A DNA stretch of 64,000 nucleotides from Mucilaginibacter flavus (lineage in GTDB: Bacteria > Bacteroidota > Bacteroidia > Sphingobacteriales > Sphingobacteriaceae), in the NCBI RefSeq assembly GCF_030409315.1, contig NZ_JAUFPS010000002.1, positions 184 to 64,183 on the forward strand, read 5' to 3'. The notes beneath the pieces were generated by a model, which saw nothing but the letters and a program-made list of their open reading frames with translations, did not search any database and was not told the DNA's origin. This document shows, in pieces, positions 46,928 to 55,010 of the stretch (position 1 is the stretch's first letter; every line of letters starts with the position of its first letter). The translations under genes were made by a program, and so were the position numbers.

Positions 46928-47704
46928 ATGATGAACAAACATTTTATATTCCGTATCTCTGTTTTATTGGTAATTATTTCAGGAAGTATCAACTTTGGTT
47001 TTGCCCAGGATTCCGTTAAAAAAGCCGCTGCAAAGCCACCTGTGGTAAAAGCAGTTGTTCCCCTAAAGCCCACTTACACCAAGCCGGTAGTAAAATATAA
47101 TCCAGCTGTTCCGGTGCCTGCCGGTGCCAAGCCCGCAACCGCTTATCCCGCTAAAACTGTTTACGCCGCCCGTCCAACGGCTGCAGATTCGGCATTGGCT
47201 AAAGACAAAAGTTTGAATGGCCAGTACCAATACCTTTTAAGCAAACTTTACCATTACCAGCAACCATTGGTACAGGCCTTATGGAAAAACCTTCAGGACA
47301 GCCTGTCTGTTGAGCGCCGCAAACTAAAAGAAGCGCAAACCACCCTTACTGTTCAGAAAAAAGAAATTGATAGTTTAAAAACCGATGCTACAAGCAAAGG
47401 CCAAACCCTGGCTGAAGCCAATGCCAAACGTGATGAAATTAGCCTTTTGGGCATTTCCTTTACCAAGGCCAACTACAACTTATTAATGTGGGGCCTGGTT
47501 ATCGTTTTTGGATTAGCAGTTGCAGTTGTAATAGCCCGCTCGGGCGCGCATAGCCGCGAAGCTAAATACCGCATTAAGCTTTATGAAGAACTTGATGAGG
47601 AATACAAAACCTACAAAGCTAAAGCCAACGAAAAAGAAAAGAAACTGGCCCGCGAACTGCAAACCGAACGCAACAAGCTTGATGAACTGTTAGGCAGAGG
47701 ATAG
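46928..47704 (+). CDS. Exported coiled-coil membrane protein of unknown function
   Basis: 258 residues. Signal peptide (cleavage after FAQ, about 27), a Pro/Ala/Lys-rich segment (about 35-85), a first coiled coil (about 125-165), one transmembrane helix (LLMWGLVIVFGLAVAVVIA, about 187-205) and a second, Lys/Glu-rich coiled coil to the end. Proteins of this make-up in Bacteroidota are sometimes labelled tRNA methyltransferases, which nothing in the sequence supports. Followed by a strong terminator. Confidence 0.75.
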   Translation: MMNKHFIFRISVLLVIISGSINFGFAQDSVKKAAAKPPVVKAVVPLKPTYTKPVVKYNPAVPVPAGAKPATAYPAKTVYAARPTAADSALAKDKSLNGQYQYLLSKLYHYQQPLVQALWKNLQDSLSVERRKLKEAQTTLTVQKKEIDSLKTDATSKGQTLAEANAKRDEISLLGISFTKANYNLLMWGLVIVFGLAVAVVIARSGAHSREAKYRIKLYEELDEEYKTYKAKANEKEKKLARELQTERNKLDELLGRG

Positions 47705-47705
47705 T

Positions 47706-47742
47706 TTTTGATTTCGGAATTGGAATGTTCAATTTCGGATTT
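47706..47742. repeat. AAATCCGAAAT word tract, copy 2
   Basis: GATTTCGGAATTGG and CAATTTCGGATTTA words directly after the stop codon of the coiled-coil protein. The same words follow the next gene at 48480-48512 in the same orientation, so the NUDIX gene is flanked by direct repeats. Confidence 0.65.
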
Positions 47743-47785
47743 ATTACATCAGTAAACCGTTTTAGCGCATAATGCAACGTTACCG

Positions 47786-47825
47786 ACAAAAACACCTGCT
47801 AAACAAGTTTAGCAGGTGTTTTTGT
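47786..47825 (+). terminator. Strong terminator
   Basis: A perfect 19-bp stem (47786-47804 with 47807-47825; core ACACCTGCTAAAC) and a T-rich end. It separates the coiled-coil protein gene from the NUDIX gene. Confidence 0.93.
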
Positions 47826-47850
47826 TATATTTTCTTCAATATAAATCTCA

Positions 47851-48474
47851 ATGAACAACAACGAACTTTTAACCCTGATAACCCGCTTACGTTCGGTAGC
47901 GGATGTTGGCTTGCTTTACGCTAAAAACGAATATGATATTGAGCGCTATCACGAATTACAGCAGATAAGTACCCAAATGCTGGATAATGTTACCAATTGG
48001 GGAGCGGAGGCAATCAACTTTAACTTCCCGATACCAACCGACTACCCTACCGTAAAAGTTGATGTACGTGGCTTACTACTCAATGCCGAAAACAAAATAT
48101 TGCTGGCCAGGGAAAGCGCTGATGGCAAATGGTCGTTACCAGGAGGCTGGGCCGACATTGGCTATAGTGCAACGGAAGTGATCGTCAAAGAATTTCAGGA
48201 AGAAACAGGGCTTGATGTAGTAACCGAGCGACTGCTTGCCGTATTCGACAAAAAAATGCACCCGCATCCGCCGCAACCTTTCTACGTATACAAGATGGTA
48301 TTTTACTGCAAAGCGGTTTCAACAAGTCTTAACAAAGGTTTTGATGTGCTTGATGTAGCCTATTTTGATATTAACGATCTGCCCGAACTATCTGAAGACC
48401 GGATCTTGAAAAGCCAGGTAGAGCTACTTTACAAAAAAGTTATTGATGGAGATTTGAGCGCGGCAGCAGATTAA
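47851..48474 (+). CDS. NUDIX hydrolase with N-terminal helical domain
   Basis: 207 residues. The first 60 form a small helical domain as in NUDIX_N_2 proteins, the rest the NUDIX fold. The box reads PGGWADIGYSATEVIVKEFQ then EETGL: the EExG metal-binding core is intact, but Tyr stands where Glu usually follows the Gly and Lys replaces the Arg. Likely cleaves a nucleoside diphosphate derivative such as ADP-ribose or NADH; the substrate is not readable. Confidence 0.9.
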   Translation: MNNNELLTLITRLRSVADVGLLYAKNEYDIERYHELQQISTQMLDNVTNWGAEAINFNFPIPTDYPTVKVDVRGLLLNAENKILLARESADGKWSLPGGWADIGYSATEVIVKEFQEETGLDVVTERLLAVFDKKMHPHPPQPFYVYKMVFYCKAVSTSLNKGFDVLDVAYFDINDLPELSEDRILKSQVELLYKKVIDGDLSAAAD

Positions 48475-48479
48475 TTTTC

Positions 48480-48512
48480 ATTTCGGATTTCGGAATTTCA
48501 ATTTCGGATTTA
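48480..48512. repeat. AAATCCGAAAT word tract, copy 3
   Basis: GATTTCGGAATTTC and CAATTTCGGATTTATT words start about six bases after the NUDIX stop codon. Confidence 0.65.
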
Positions 48513-48534
48513 TTTATCAGCAGGCAATTTAATA

Positions 48535-48590
48535 ATCAAGCTGCCTACTGCAAACTGCCCACTGCAAACCGAAAACTGCCTATTGCAAAC
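48535..48590. repeat. Low-complexity tract (CTGCAAACTGCC words)
   Basis: Tandem ACTGCCTACTGCAA-like words reach into the last codons of the minus-strand gene that ends at 48580. Same style as the other post-stop tracts. Confidence 0.6.
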
Positions 48591-49281
48591 TGGCAGGAGC
48601 GGGAGCCAACTTAGGTAATACCTTTTTATTGGCCGGCAGTGCCTGGTACTTTTTATAAGCATCGTTGATATAAACCGTCATACTCGGCGCATTGTTATTT
48701 TTCAGGAAAGCATAGCTTGGGCGATACATCGACATAAAGTTTTCTAATTCGGGCCCTCGTAGAGGTACTACACTTTTTACATAATCAACATTAAAGGCTT
48801 CGTCTATCTGCCTATCTTCCTCCTCGCGTTTAAAGTATCTTTTTAAACGCCTTGCGTCCTTACCTTCTTTACTAAACCATGTTGACGGCGACATTACCGA
48901 CACCTTGCTTTTGGTATAAACCTCGGGGTATTCTTTACGGGGGTCAAATGCTTCCTTGGTATCGGTTACATTCACTTGCCTTAATGAAATGGTTTGGGTA
49001 ATCATCTCCACCTTTTTAGGGCGAAGATCTGTCACGTACAGCGTATCTGAGGTGTAGCCCGGAGAGTTAAAAATTAATGTATGGCCTACCTCCGTGCGGA
49101 TAATAAAATTACCGTTATCATCTGTTATGGTGATTTGTTTATTGTTAACATCTTTAACAAAAACATTGGCCAGTTTATCACTTTTGTTACGCTCATAAAC
49201 GGTGCCTTTTAAAGGCTCCTGTGCACGGGCGCTCATGGCAAAAAATACAATGGCAATCAACAAATAATAGGTAGGTTTCAT
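48580..49281 (-). CDS. Exported protein with carboxypeptidase-like regulatory domain
   Basis: About 233 residues from the ATG at 49281, which gives a clean signal peptide (cleavage after ARA, about 20); longer in-frame starts upstream look non-coding. Residues about 22-100 form the beta-sandwich CarboxypepD_reg-like domain (GTVYERNKSDKLANVFV, TITDDNGNFIIRTEVGHTLI). The rest is charged and helical, ending in a Pro/Ala-rich tail. Function unknown. Confidence 0.82.
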   Translation of the reverse strand: MKPTYYLLIAIVFFAMSARAQEPLKGTVYERNKSDKLANVFVKDVNNKQITITDDNGNFIIRTEVGHTLIFNSPGYTSDTLYVTDLRPKKVEMITQTISLRQVNVTDTKEAFDPRKEYPEVYTKSKVSVMSPSTWFSKEGKDARRLKRYFKREEEDRQIDEAFNVDYVKSVVPLRGPELENFMSMYRPSYAFLKNNNAPSMTVYINDAYKKYQALPANKKVLPKLAPAPASLQ

Positions 49282-49457
49282 AGTAGTATATATAAACTGT
49301 AAAATAAACCTATTTTTTGCAACAATGGTTTTCATTTTAACATAAATAACGCAATGTAAAGGATTATTGACAAAAGTGTGAGGGTAACCACGTTTTAAAC
49401 AATTGCGAATAAAAAACAATACACCAAAGGAAATTTAAACTATCATTAAAATTTAGG

Positions 49458-49465
49458 TAAATTTG
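49458..49465 (+). promoter_or_regulatory. Candidate -7 box (TAAATTTG) before the VapBC-like module
   Basis: Exact TAnnTTTG, 16 bases before the antitoxin start codon. A weak TTT replaces TTG at the -33 distance. Confidence 0.5.
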
Positions 49466-49481
49466 ATTACAAAATTTAGCG

Positions 49482-49703
49482 ATGGATACATTACTCATAG
49501 AGGTTACTAATCAAAATGCGTACAACCTAATCAAAGAGCTTGAAAAACTACATTTGATTAAAGTGCTAAAAAACACCTCCGCCCCAAAAGAAAGACTATC
49601 TGAAGAAAGACTATCTGATAGATTTGCGGGTAAGTTGCCGATAGCTGATGCCAAAAAACTTCAGGAGCATATTAAACAAAGTCGTGAAGAATGGGATATT
49701 TAA
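49482..49703 (+). CDS. Antitoxin of a PIN-domain module
   Basis: 73 residues: TLLIEVTNQNAYNLIKELEK at the start, then a charged tail (KLQEHIKQSREEWDI). This style of short antitoxin with an N-terminal strand-helix unit goes with PIN toxins in Bacteroidota. It overlaps the toxin gene by 13 bases. Confidence 0.82.
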   Translation: MDTLLIEVTNQNAYNLIKELEKLHLIKVLKNTSAPKERLSEERLSDRFAGKLPIADAKKLQEHIKQSREEWDI

Positions 49704-50083
49704 TAGATAGTAATGCTATTATTGATTATCTAAGCGGTGTCATACCCGCAGAAGGAATGATTTGGCTTGGCAATATCATTAATGAGTCTCCCATTATTTC
49801 AGTGATGACTAAAATTGAAGTACTGGGTTTTAAAAACCCAACCGACACTGAAGTGTTATTAAACGATTTTATTGATGCCTGTATAATCGTCCCTCTTTCA
49901 GAAGAAACTATAGATCAAACTATACAAATCAGGAAAAAGCATAAAATAAAAACTCCTGATGCCATAATAGCCGCCAGTGCTAAAGTTTTAGCACTTACTT
50001 TAATTTCCAGAAATATTACTGACTTTAAAAAGATTAATGGTCTGAAGGTTATCGATCCGTGGGAAATTAATTCCGTTAAATAA
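49691..50083 (+). CDS. PIN-domain RNase toxin (VapC-like)
   Basis: 130 residues, a PIN domain with acidic metal ligands: Asp6 in YLIDSNAIID, Glu43 in MTKIEVLGF, Asp in KTPDAIIAASA and Asp in ISRNITDFKKI. All four are present, so it should be an active endoribonuclease held in check by the upstream antitoxin. Confidence 0.92.
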   Translation: MGYLIDSNAIIDYLSGVIPAEGMIWLGNIINESPIISVMTKIEVLGFKNPTDTEVLLNDFIDACIIVPLSEETIDQTIQIRKKHKIKTPDAIIAASAKVLALTLISRNITDFKKINGLKVIDPWEINSVK

Positions 50084-50113
50084 TTGATCTTATAAATGCT
50101 TTACCTCACAAAA

Positions 50114-50143
50114 AAAGCCGCTCTATTTTCATAAAGCGGCTTT
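50114..50143. terminator. Bidirectional terminator
   Basis: AAAGCCGCT (50114-50122) pairs with AGCGGCTTT (50135-50143); A and T runs flank it. It lies between the PIN toxin and the convergent LiaF-like gene. Confidence 0.8.
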
Positions 50144-50186
50144 AATAAATATATGTTAGTACTGTCCCGGTTTGTGTCTGGGAGGT

Positions 50187-51185
50187 TTAATAACGGTTCA
50201 CTTTAAAGTTAGATATAGCACCAGTCATGTGGATGTATATCTTGTTTTTGGCAGCATCAAAGCCAGGAGTTTCGTAAGTGTTATTATCTCTCCTACTAAA
50301 ACCTGGGAAATCATTTGATGACAAACCTGTATTCGAATTAACGCTGCAAGCTGCATCTTTTGGCACACTGATATTAACATCAGATACACCTGTTGAAACT
50401 TCAACATTTGTTTTCTCTAAAGGCTGTCCAAGCTTCACATCAAACGATGCTGCACCACCCTTTAAAGATACACTTTTTATTTTGAATTTGGTTAAATCAA
50501 AATCTAATTTTGTTGCGCCGGTTTCTACATAAATATCCCAGATAGGATTAGGGTTAAGTTTAATATCGGCCCGGTTTGATTTGTTATCCTCCGAATCAAA
50601 GTTCCAGCCCTTGTTATTATTCTTCATCTTCAGATTTACAACATAAACCGAATCTTCTTTATTGGTATTAAACTCGTACTTACCATAAAACTCTTTGGTT
50701 TGCGCATTAAACAACTGGTTGGTAGTATCACTAAGGGCATAAGTGGTGCCTCCGCCGCTGATGTTAAGGCGGGCCAGTTTGGCATCCGGCGTATATTCTT
50801 TATTAAATATGCTGCTGCCTTCAATTTTAACTACGCCGTGATCCGTATTGGTGCTGTCGCTGTCGTCATTGTTATCGTCACCATCATCGTTGCTGTTATC
50901 GTCATTCCAATGTACCATGCCGCCTGGCCAAAAGTTATAGTTATCGCCAAAACGACCAAACAACAATAACGCGAAACCTGCAACCACAACGCCTAATTTC
51001 AAAACAGTTGCCAAAGGCGATTTGTTACCTGCAAACACCAGGTTTACACCACCTATAATTAAAAATATAGGCCAAAGGTGCAATATATTCATCCAGTGAA
51101 AATCAATCACGTTAAAGTTGTGGAGCAAAAATATGGCTCCTATACACACCAGGATAGCACCCGGAACTAATTTATCGCTTCTCAT
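50187..51185 (-). CDS. LiaF-like membrane protein (LiaI-LiaF transmembrane region)
   Basis: 332 residues. Three or four short hydrophobic segments at the N-terminus (about 8-25, 30-50, 58-78) match the LiaI-LiaF-like TM region. An Asp/Asn-rich linker (about 95-115) follows, and then a repetitive beta-rich domain resembling the LiaF/DUF2154 C-terminal part. Such proteins sense or respond to envelope stress. It lies four bases after the PspC gene, so one operon. Confidence 0.85.
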   Translation of the reverse strand: MRSDKLVPGAILVCIGAIFLLHNFNVIDFHWMNILHLWPIFLIIGGVNLVFAGNKSPLATVLKLGVVVAGFALLLFGRFGDNYNFWPGGMVHWNDDNSNDDGDDNNDDSDSTNTDHGVVKIEGSSIFNKEYTPDAKLARLNISGGGTTYALSDTTNQLFNAQTKEFYGKYEFNTNKEDSVYVVNLKMKNNNKGWNFDSEDNKSNRADIKLNPNPIWDIYVETGATKLDFDLTKFKIKSVSLKGGAASFDVKLGQPLEKTNVEVSTGVSDVNISVPKDAACSVNSNTGLSSNDFPGFSRRDNNTYETPGFDAAKNKIYIHMTGAISNFKVNRY

Positions 51186-51189
51186 GATA

Positions 51190-51807
51190 TTATATGGTTG
51201 AAGTAGGGTTATTAAAATTATTGTCTTTAGGCTCTTCTTTTAAGGGTGCCTCGTCTGTGGCCTTTACTTCAGGCTCAACAGTTGCGTTATCTTGCCAGTT
51301 GTCTTTTTCCCATGGCTGTTTCTTTTGACCCGATACAATGATGGCTATACCACCTACTACCAATATTGCCGGCCATAACTTAGCAATGTGCCAAAAGAAT
51401 ATGAGGTGTAACTCGTGCAGCAAAAATACAGCGCCGAAAAATATTAAAAACATTCCAACAATTACTCCTACTGTTGAGGCAGATTTTTTAGGAGCATTAA
51501 AGTTGTACGGTGTTCCCTGTACCGGCTCAAACGGCGTGCTTTGTGCCGGGCCGGCGTTATCAAACGGGCTGTATGGCTGCTGCGGGTTCATACGGTAATC
51601 AACTCCCGGGTTAAAATAGGCCGGACCTTTTTTGGGCAGTACTATCCAAAGTACCACGTAAGCCATTAAGCCGGTACCCATAAATATAAAGGTGAGTAAA
51701 AACATAGCTCTTATTACAGCTACATCAATGTCGAAATATTCGGCCAATCCGGCGCAAACCCCACCTATTTTCTTCCGGTATTCATCCCGGTAAAGTCTTT
51801 TTTCCAT
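51190..51807 (-). CDS. PspC-domain membrane protein
   Basis: 205 residues. The PspC domain is at about 3-60 (RKKIGGVCAGLAEYFDIDVA, then a transmembrane helix ending VLWIVLP). After a Pro-rich linker come two more hydrophobic segments (about 110-125 and 130-160) of the LiaI-like type, and a charged tail. In other bacteria PspC helps sense membrane damage. First gene of the pair with the LiaF-like protein. Confidence 0.9.
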   Translation of the reverse strand: MEKRLYRDEYRKKIGGVCAGLAEYFDIDVAVIRAMFLLTFIFMGTGLMAYVVLWIVLPKKGPAYFNPGVDYRMNPQQPYSPFDNAGPAQSTPFEPVQGTPYNFNAPKKSASTVGVIVGMFLIFFGAVFLLHELHLIFFWHIAKLWPAILVVGGIAIIVSGQKKQPWEKDNWQDNATVEPEVKATDEAPLKEEPKDNNFNNPTSTI

Positions 51808-51995
51808 AATTTATCAGATATTGTTCAAGTTTGTGTTTGTTTTGATGATATAAAAGTACGTTGGGTGGCTAAATCTACCTATACAATATAGGTTAGCGCG
51901 GTCAACATGTCGGTGAAACGCCGGGTTTCGGCGGTGAAAATCTCCGGTGAAATTACACCGATCATACACAATCTATCAATATCTGTTAAATACGC

Positions 51996-52700
51996 CTATA
52001 ATTGACCCGGCGCGGGCTTAATGATCAGCTCATCAACATTGGCCCCGGGGCTCATTCGGTATATATTGATAATCGCTGATGCTACATCCTCTGGCAGCAC
52101 CATCGTATCCTTATCAACAACAGCGTCCTTCCATGAATCGGTTAAGGTTGAACCAGGAATTATGGCGGTTACTTTTACACCATGATCCTGCATTTCCAAC
52201 CGCATTAATTTGGTGAGGCCCAGCAGCGCGAATTTAGTTACGCTGTAGCTACCTGCCTGCACAACCGGATTAAGCGATGCTACCGAACAGATATTAAAAA
52301 AATGCCCCTTGCGGGCGGCTATCATCGTTTTACCAAAAAAACGGTAAAGCTCATAGGTGGGTATAAGGTTGGTATTTATTTGTTTTTCTAAAGTATCTTC
52401 GGCATCATCCAAAATACTGGTTGGCGTAAACATGCCCAGGTTGTTCACTACTACATCTATAAAGCCTAATTGCTGCTGCGCTGCCGATGCGAATGCCTTT
52501 AACTCTGTTTTATTGCTACCATCGGCAACCTGCGCAAAAACCTGTGTGCTCGGGTTGGCCGCAAGCAGCTCATTTTTAAATTGTAATAATTCTTTTTCAT
52601 TCCGAGAACAAATTGCCACGTTTAATCCTTCATTAGCAAATGCGATGGCAATGGCACGGCCCATGCCTTTGGTTGAACCGGTGATGAGTGCGTTTTTCAT
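51996..52700 (-). CDS. Short-chain dehydrogenase/reductase
   Basis: 234 residues, classical SDR. Cofactor motif TGSTKGMGRAIA (about 7-18), NNLG (about 87-90), catalytic Ser in CSVASLNPV and the YSVTK pair with Tyr and Lys at about 153-157. The Arg in ICSRNEKEL suggests NADPH. Close to 3-ketoacyl-reductases, but with no fatty acid genes beside it. Confidence 0.92.
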   Translation of the reverse strand: MKNALITGSTKGMGRAIAIAFANEGLNVAICSRNEKELLQFKNELLAANPSTQVFAQVADGSNKTELKAFASAAQQQLGFIDVVVNNLGMFTPTSILDDAEDTLEKQINTNLIPTYELYRFFGKTMIAARKGHFFNICSVASLNPVVQAGSYSVTKFALLGLTKLMRLEMQDHGVKVTAIIPGSTLTDSWKDAVVDKDTMVLPEDVASAIINIYRMSPGANVDELIIKPAPGQL

Positions 52701-52876
52701 GAGTTTTAGTTTGATGAATGGTATTTATTTAATGCTATGTGAAGCTAATAAGCGCTAAATTACGTAAGCTGCAATAATAGGCTATAAAATGCGTCTATTT
52801 TAGGCAATTAAACATTAGCGGGCGGTAAGCTAAATTTAAAAATGTAATTTTATCCGATTTTTTACACATCTATTCT

Positions 52877-53608
52877 ATGATTCAAAGTTTAGGCAGATAT
52901 ATACTTTTACTACGATTAAGTTTTAGAAAGCCCGAAAAGTTCCAGGTGTACTGGGCCGAGGTAATGCGCGAAATGGTTTCGGCAGGTATTGGTTCATTGG
53001 GTATCATCATGATCATTTCTGTATTTATTGGTGCTGCTGTTACTATTCAAACCGCGTTTCAGTTGGTTAGTCCGCTAATTCCCAAATCGGTAGTTGGTGG
53101 TATCGCCCGCGATTCAACCATCCTGGAGTTTAGTCCTACCATTTCGGCGTTGGTGCTTGCAGGCCGTATAGGTTCAAGCATGGCATCGCAAATTGGCACC
53201 ATGCGGGTTACCGAGCAGATAGACGCCCTGGAAATTATGGGGGTAAATGCCCCGGGCTACCTGATATCGCCCAAAGTAATTTCGGGTGTTACCATGTTTC
53301 CGCTGTTGGTTATTGTATCTGTGTTATTAGGCTTTACCGGTGGTTACATAGCCTGCTTAACATCAAGCGAAGTAACTACTTATGATTTCATCAGCGGTTT
53401 ATCTGATGGTTTTAATCCTATCATTATCACTACCTGCCTGGTTAAATCGGTGGTGTTTGGCTTTATAATTACCAGCATTTGCAGCTACCAGGGCTTTTAC
53501 GTATCGGGCGGGGCGCTTGAGGTTGGCCAGGCTGCAACCCGCGGCGTGGTATTTAGCTGCGTAATGATATTAATGTTCGATTTAATTATTTCCCGCCTTT
53601 TCTTATGA
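52877..53608 (+). CDS. MlaE-family ABC transporter permease
   Basis: 243 residues, five or so membrane helices. Typical segments are GRIGSSMASQIGTMRVTEQI (about 96-115) and DALEIMGVNAPGYLISPKV. With the next gene it forms the inner-membrane part of a lipid transporter that keeps outer-membrane asymmetry. It overlaps the ATPase gene by four bases (ATGA). Confidence 0.93.
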   Translation: MIQSLGRYILLLRLSFRKPEKFQVYWAEVMREMVSAGIGSLGIIMIISVFIGAAVTIQTAFQLVSPLIPKSVVGGIARDSTILEFSPTISALVLAGRIGSSMASQIGTMRVTEQIDALEIMGVNAPGYLISPKVISGVTMFPLLVIVSVLLGFTGGYIACLTSSEVTTYDFISGLSDGFNPIIITTCLVKSVVFGFIITSICSYQGFYVSGGALEVGQAATRGVVFSCVMILMFDLIISRLFL

Positions 53609-54357
53609 TCGAGTTACAGAATATCAAAAAAACATTTGGCGAGAACGAGGTGCTTAAAGGCATCAGCTCAACTTTTAAACCGGGCATCAATAATCTTATT
53701 ATTGGCGGCTCGGGATCTGGTAAAACCACCTTATTAAAATGTATAGTTGGCTTACATGAGCCTACCGAAGGCGATGTGCTTTTTAATGGGGAAAACTTTA
53801 CCGATATGACTTTTGAACAGCGCGTACCTATCCGTACCCACATAGGGATGCTTTTTCAAAACTCGGCTTTGTTTGATAGCATGACGGTGGAACAAAACAT
53901 CATGTTTCCTCTTAACCTGTTCACCAATCAAAGCAAAGCGGAAAAACGCGACCGTGCCAACTTTTGCCTGGAACGCGTGAACCTGGCCGGTAAAAATAAA
54001 TTATTCCCTTCTGAGCTATCGGGCGGGATGAAAAAACGTGTAGGTATTGCCCGTGCTATATCTATGCAACCCAAATACCTTTTTGTTGACGAACCCAACT
54101 CAGGACTTGACCCGGTTACGTCGATCCTGATAGATGATCTCATCAGCGAACTTACCGTGGAGTACAACATGACCACCGTTGTAGTTACCCACGATATGAA
54201 CTCGGTAATGGGTATTGGCGATCATATTGTGTTTTTACACCAGGGCAAAAAATGGTGGGAAGGCAGCAACAAAGAAATTGCCCACACCGATAACAAAGAA
54301 CTCAACGACTTTGTATTTGCCAGCAGGTTTATGCGGGCAGCGAAAGCGAAGCTTTAA
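53605..54357 (+). CDS. ABC transporter ATPase, MlaF-type
   Basis: 250 residues: Walker A GGSGSGKTT (about 33-41), Q-loop GMLFQNSALFD, signature LSGGMKKRVGIARAI, Walker B YLFVDEPNSGLDPVT and switch His in VVVTHDMNSV. Partner of the MlaE-type permease. The MCE-domain subunit (MlaD) that usually follows is absent here; a repeat-bounded S23 gene follows instead. Confidence 0.94.
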   Translation: MIELQNIKKTFGENEVLKGISSTFKPGINNLIIGGSGSGKTTLLKCIVGLHEPTEGDVLFNGENFTDMTFEQRVPIRTHIGMLFQNSALFDSMTVEQNIMFPLNLFTNQSKAEKRDRANFCLERVNLAGKNKLFPSELSGGMKKRVGIARAISMQPKYLFVDEPNSGLDPVTSILIDDLISELTVEYNMTTVVVTHDMNSVMGIGDHIVFLHQGKKWWEGSNKEIAHTDNKELNDFVFASRFMRAAKAKL

Positions 54358-54494
54358 TTAGTAGTAAGTATATAGTAGTAAGTAGTAAGATAGCTGCACT
54401 CACTTATATTAAAAGCACATCTGTTGTACCGTAAAAATGATAAACTTTACGCTACCAGCGAGCGTTTAACATCTATTTTTGATACTAAAAAAAA

Positions 54495-54848
54495 ATGCAT
54501 AATTTTAAAGAGTTAAAGGTTTGGCAAGCAGGTATTGAAGTATCTAAGATTACCTTTCAATATTGTCGAACGTTTCCTTCTGAAGAAAAATATGGCTTAA
54601 TATCACAAATGGTTCGGGCAGCCGTTTCAATTCCATCAAATATTGCTGAGGGTTGCGGCAGAAGATCAAATAAAGAATTGCATCAGTTTTTAAATGTGGC
54701 ATTAGGTTCATCTTTTGAACTCGAAACTCAATTTATCATTGCAAAAGAATTTGGCTATCTAACTCAGGAAGCACAAGACACAATCTGTTCCCAAATCAAC
54801 GAAATTCAAAAAATGATTCGTGGCTTTCAAAAAAGCCTTAACGTTTAA
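54495..54848 (+). CDS. S23/four-helix-bundle protein
   Basis: 117 residues of the four-helix-bundle family first known from intervening sequences in 23S rRNA genes. Diagnostic are FKELKVWQAGIEVSK (about 4-18), GLISQMVRAAVSIPSNIAEG (about 34-53) and RRSNKELHQFLNVALGSSFE. The family also includes the Avd protein of diversity-generating retroelements. No reverse transcriptase or variable repeat is present here. Function unknown; the conserved basic face of the bundle binds nucleic acid in relatives. It is bounded on both sides by the inverted repeat. Confidence 0.93.
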   Translation: MHNFKELKVWQAGIEVSKITFQYCRTFPSEEKYGLISQMVRAAVSIPSNIAEGCGRRSNKELHQFLNVALGSSFELETQFIIAKEFGYLTQEAQDTICSQINEIQKMIRGFQKSLNV

Positions 54849-54928
54849 TTTAGTAGTTGATATCAAGATCGGGGTTAAGCTAGTGACCTCAATCGATGTA
54901 TCAAAATCTTCTATCCCAAAAAAGATAT

Positions 54929-54936
54929 TAAATTTG
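54929..54936 (+). promoter_or_regulatory. Candidate -7 box (TAAATTTG) before the methyltransferase
   Basis: Exact TAnnTTTG inside the repeat element. Transcription would start near 54943, so the right repeat arm would form nearly the whole leader of the methyltransferase mRNA. No good TTG at -33. Confidence 0.4.
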
Positions 54937-55010
54937 CGCCATAAAAGGGTAGCTATCTTACTACTTGATACTTACTACTTGCTACTAATCAACTACTTGA
55001 TACTTAAAAA

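Larger units (their letters stand above)
54360..55007. repeat. Inverted repeat, TATCAAG family, copy 3, enclosing the S23 gene
   Basis: Left arm 54360-54395 and the reverse complement of 54951-54986 match in 30 of 36 positions, ending with a shared AAGTAGTAAGATAGCT. The right arm continues to about 55007 with further TACTTGATACTT words, and another piece (AGTAGTTGATATCAAGAT) follows the S23 stop at 54850-54867. The element starts three bases after the mlaF-type stop and ends three bases before the methyltransferase ATG. Confidence 0.88.

Noticed and set aside
54360..55007. Diversity-generating retroelement, suggested by the Avd-related S23 protein
   Set aside because: No reverse transcriptase, no template/variable repeat pair and no target gene with a C-type lectin domain is visible.
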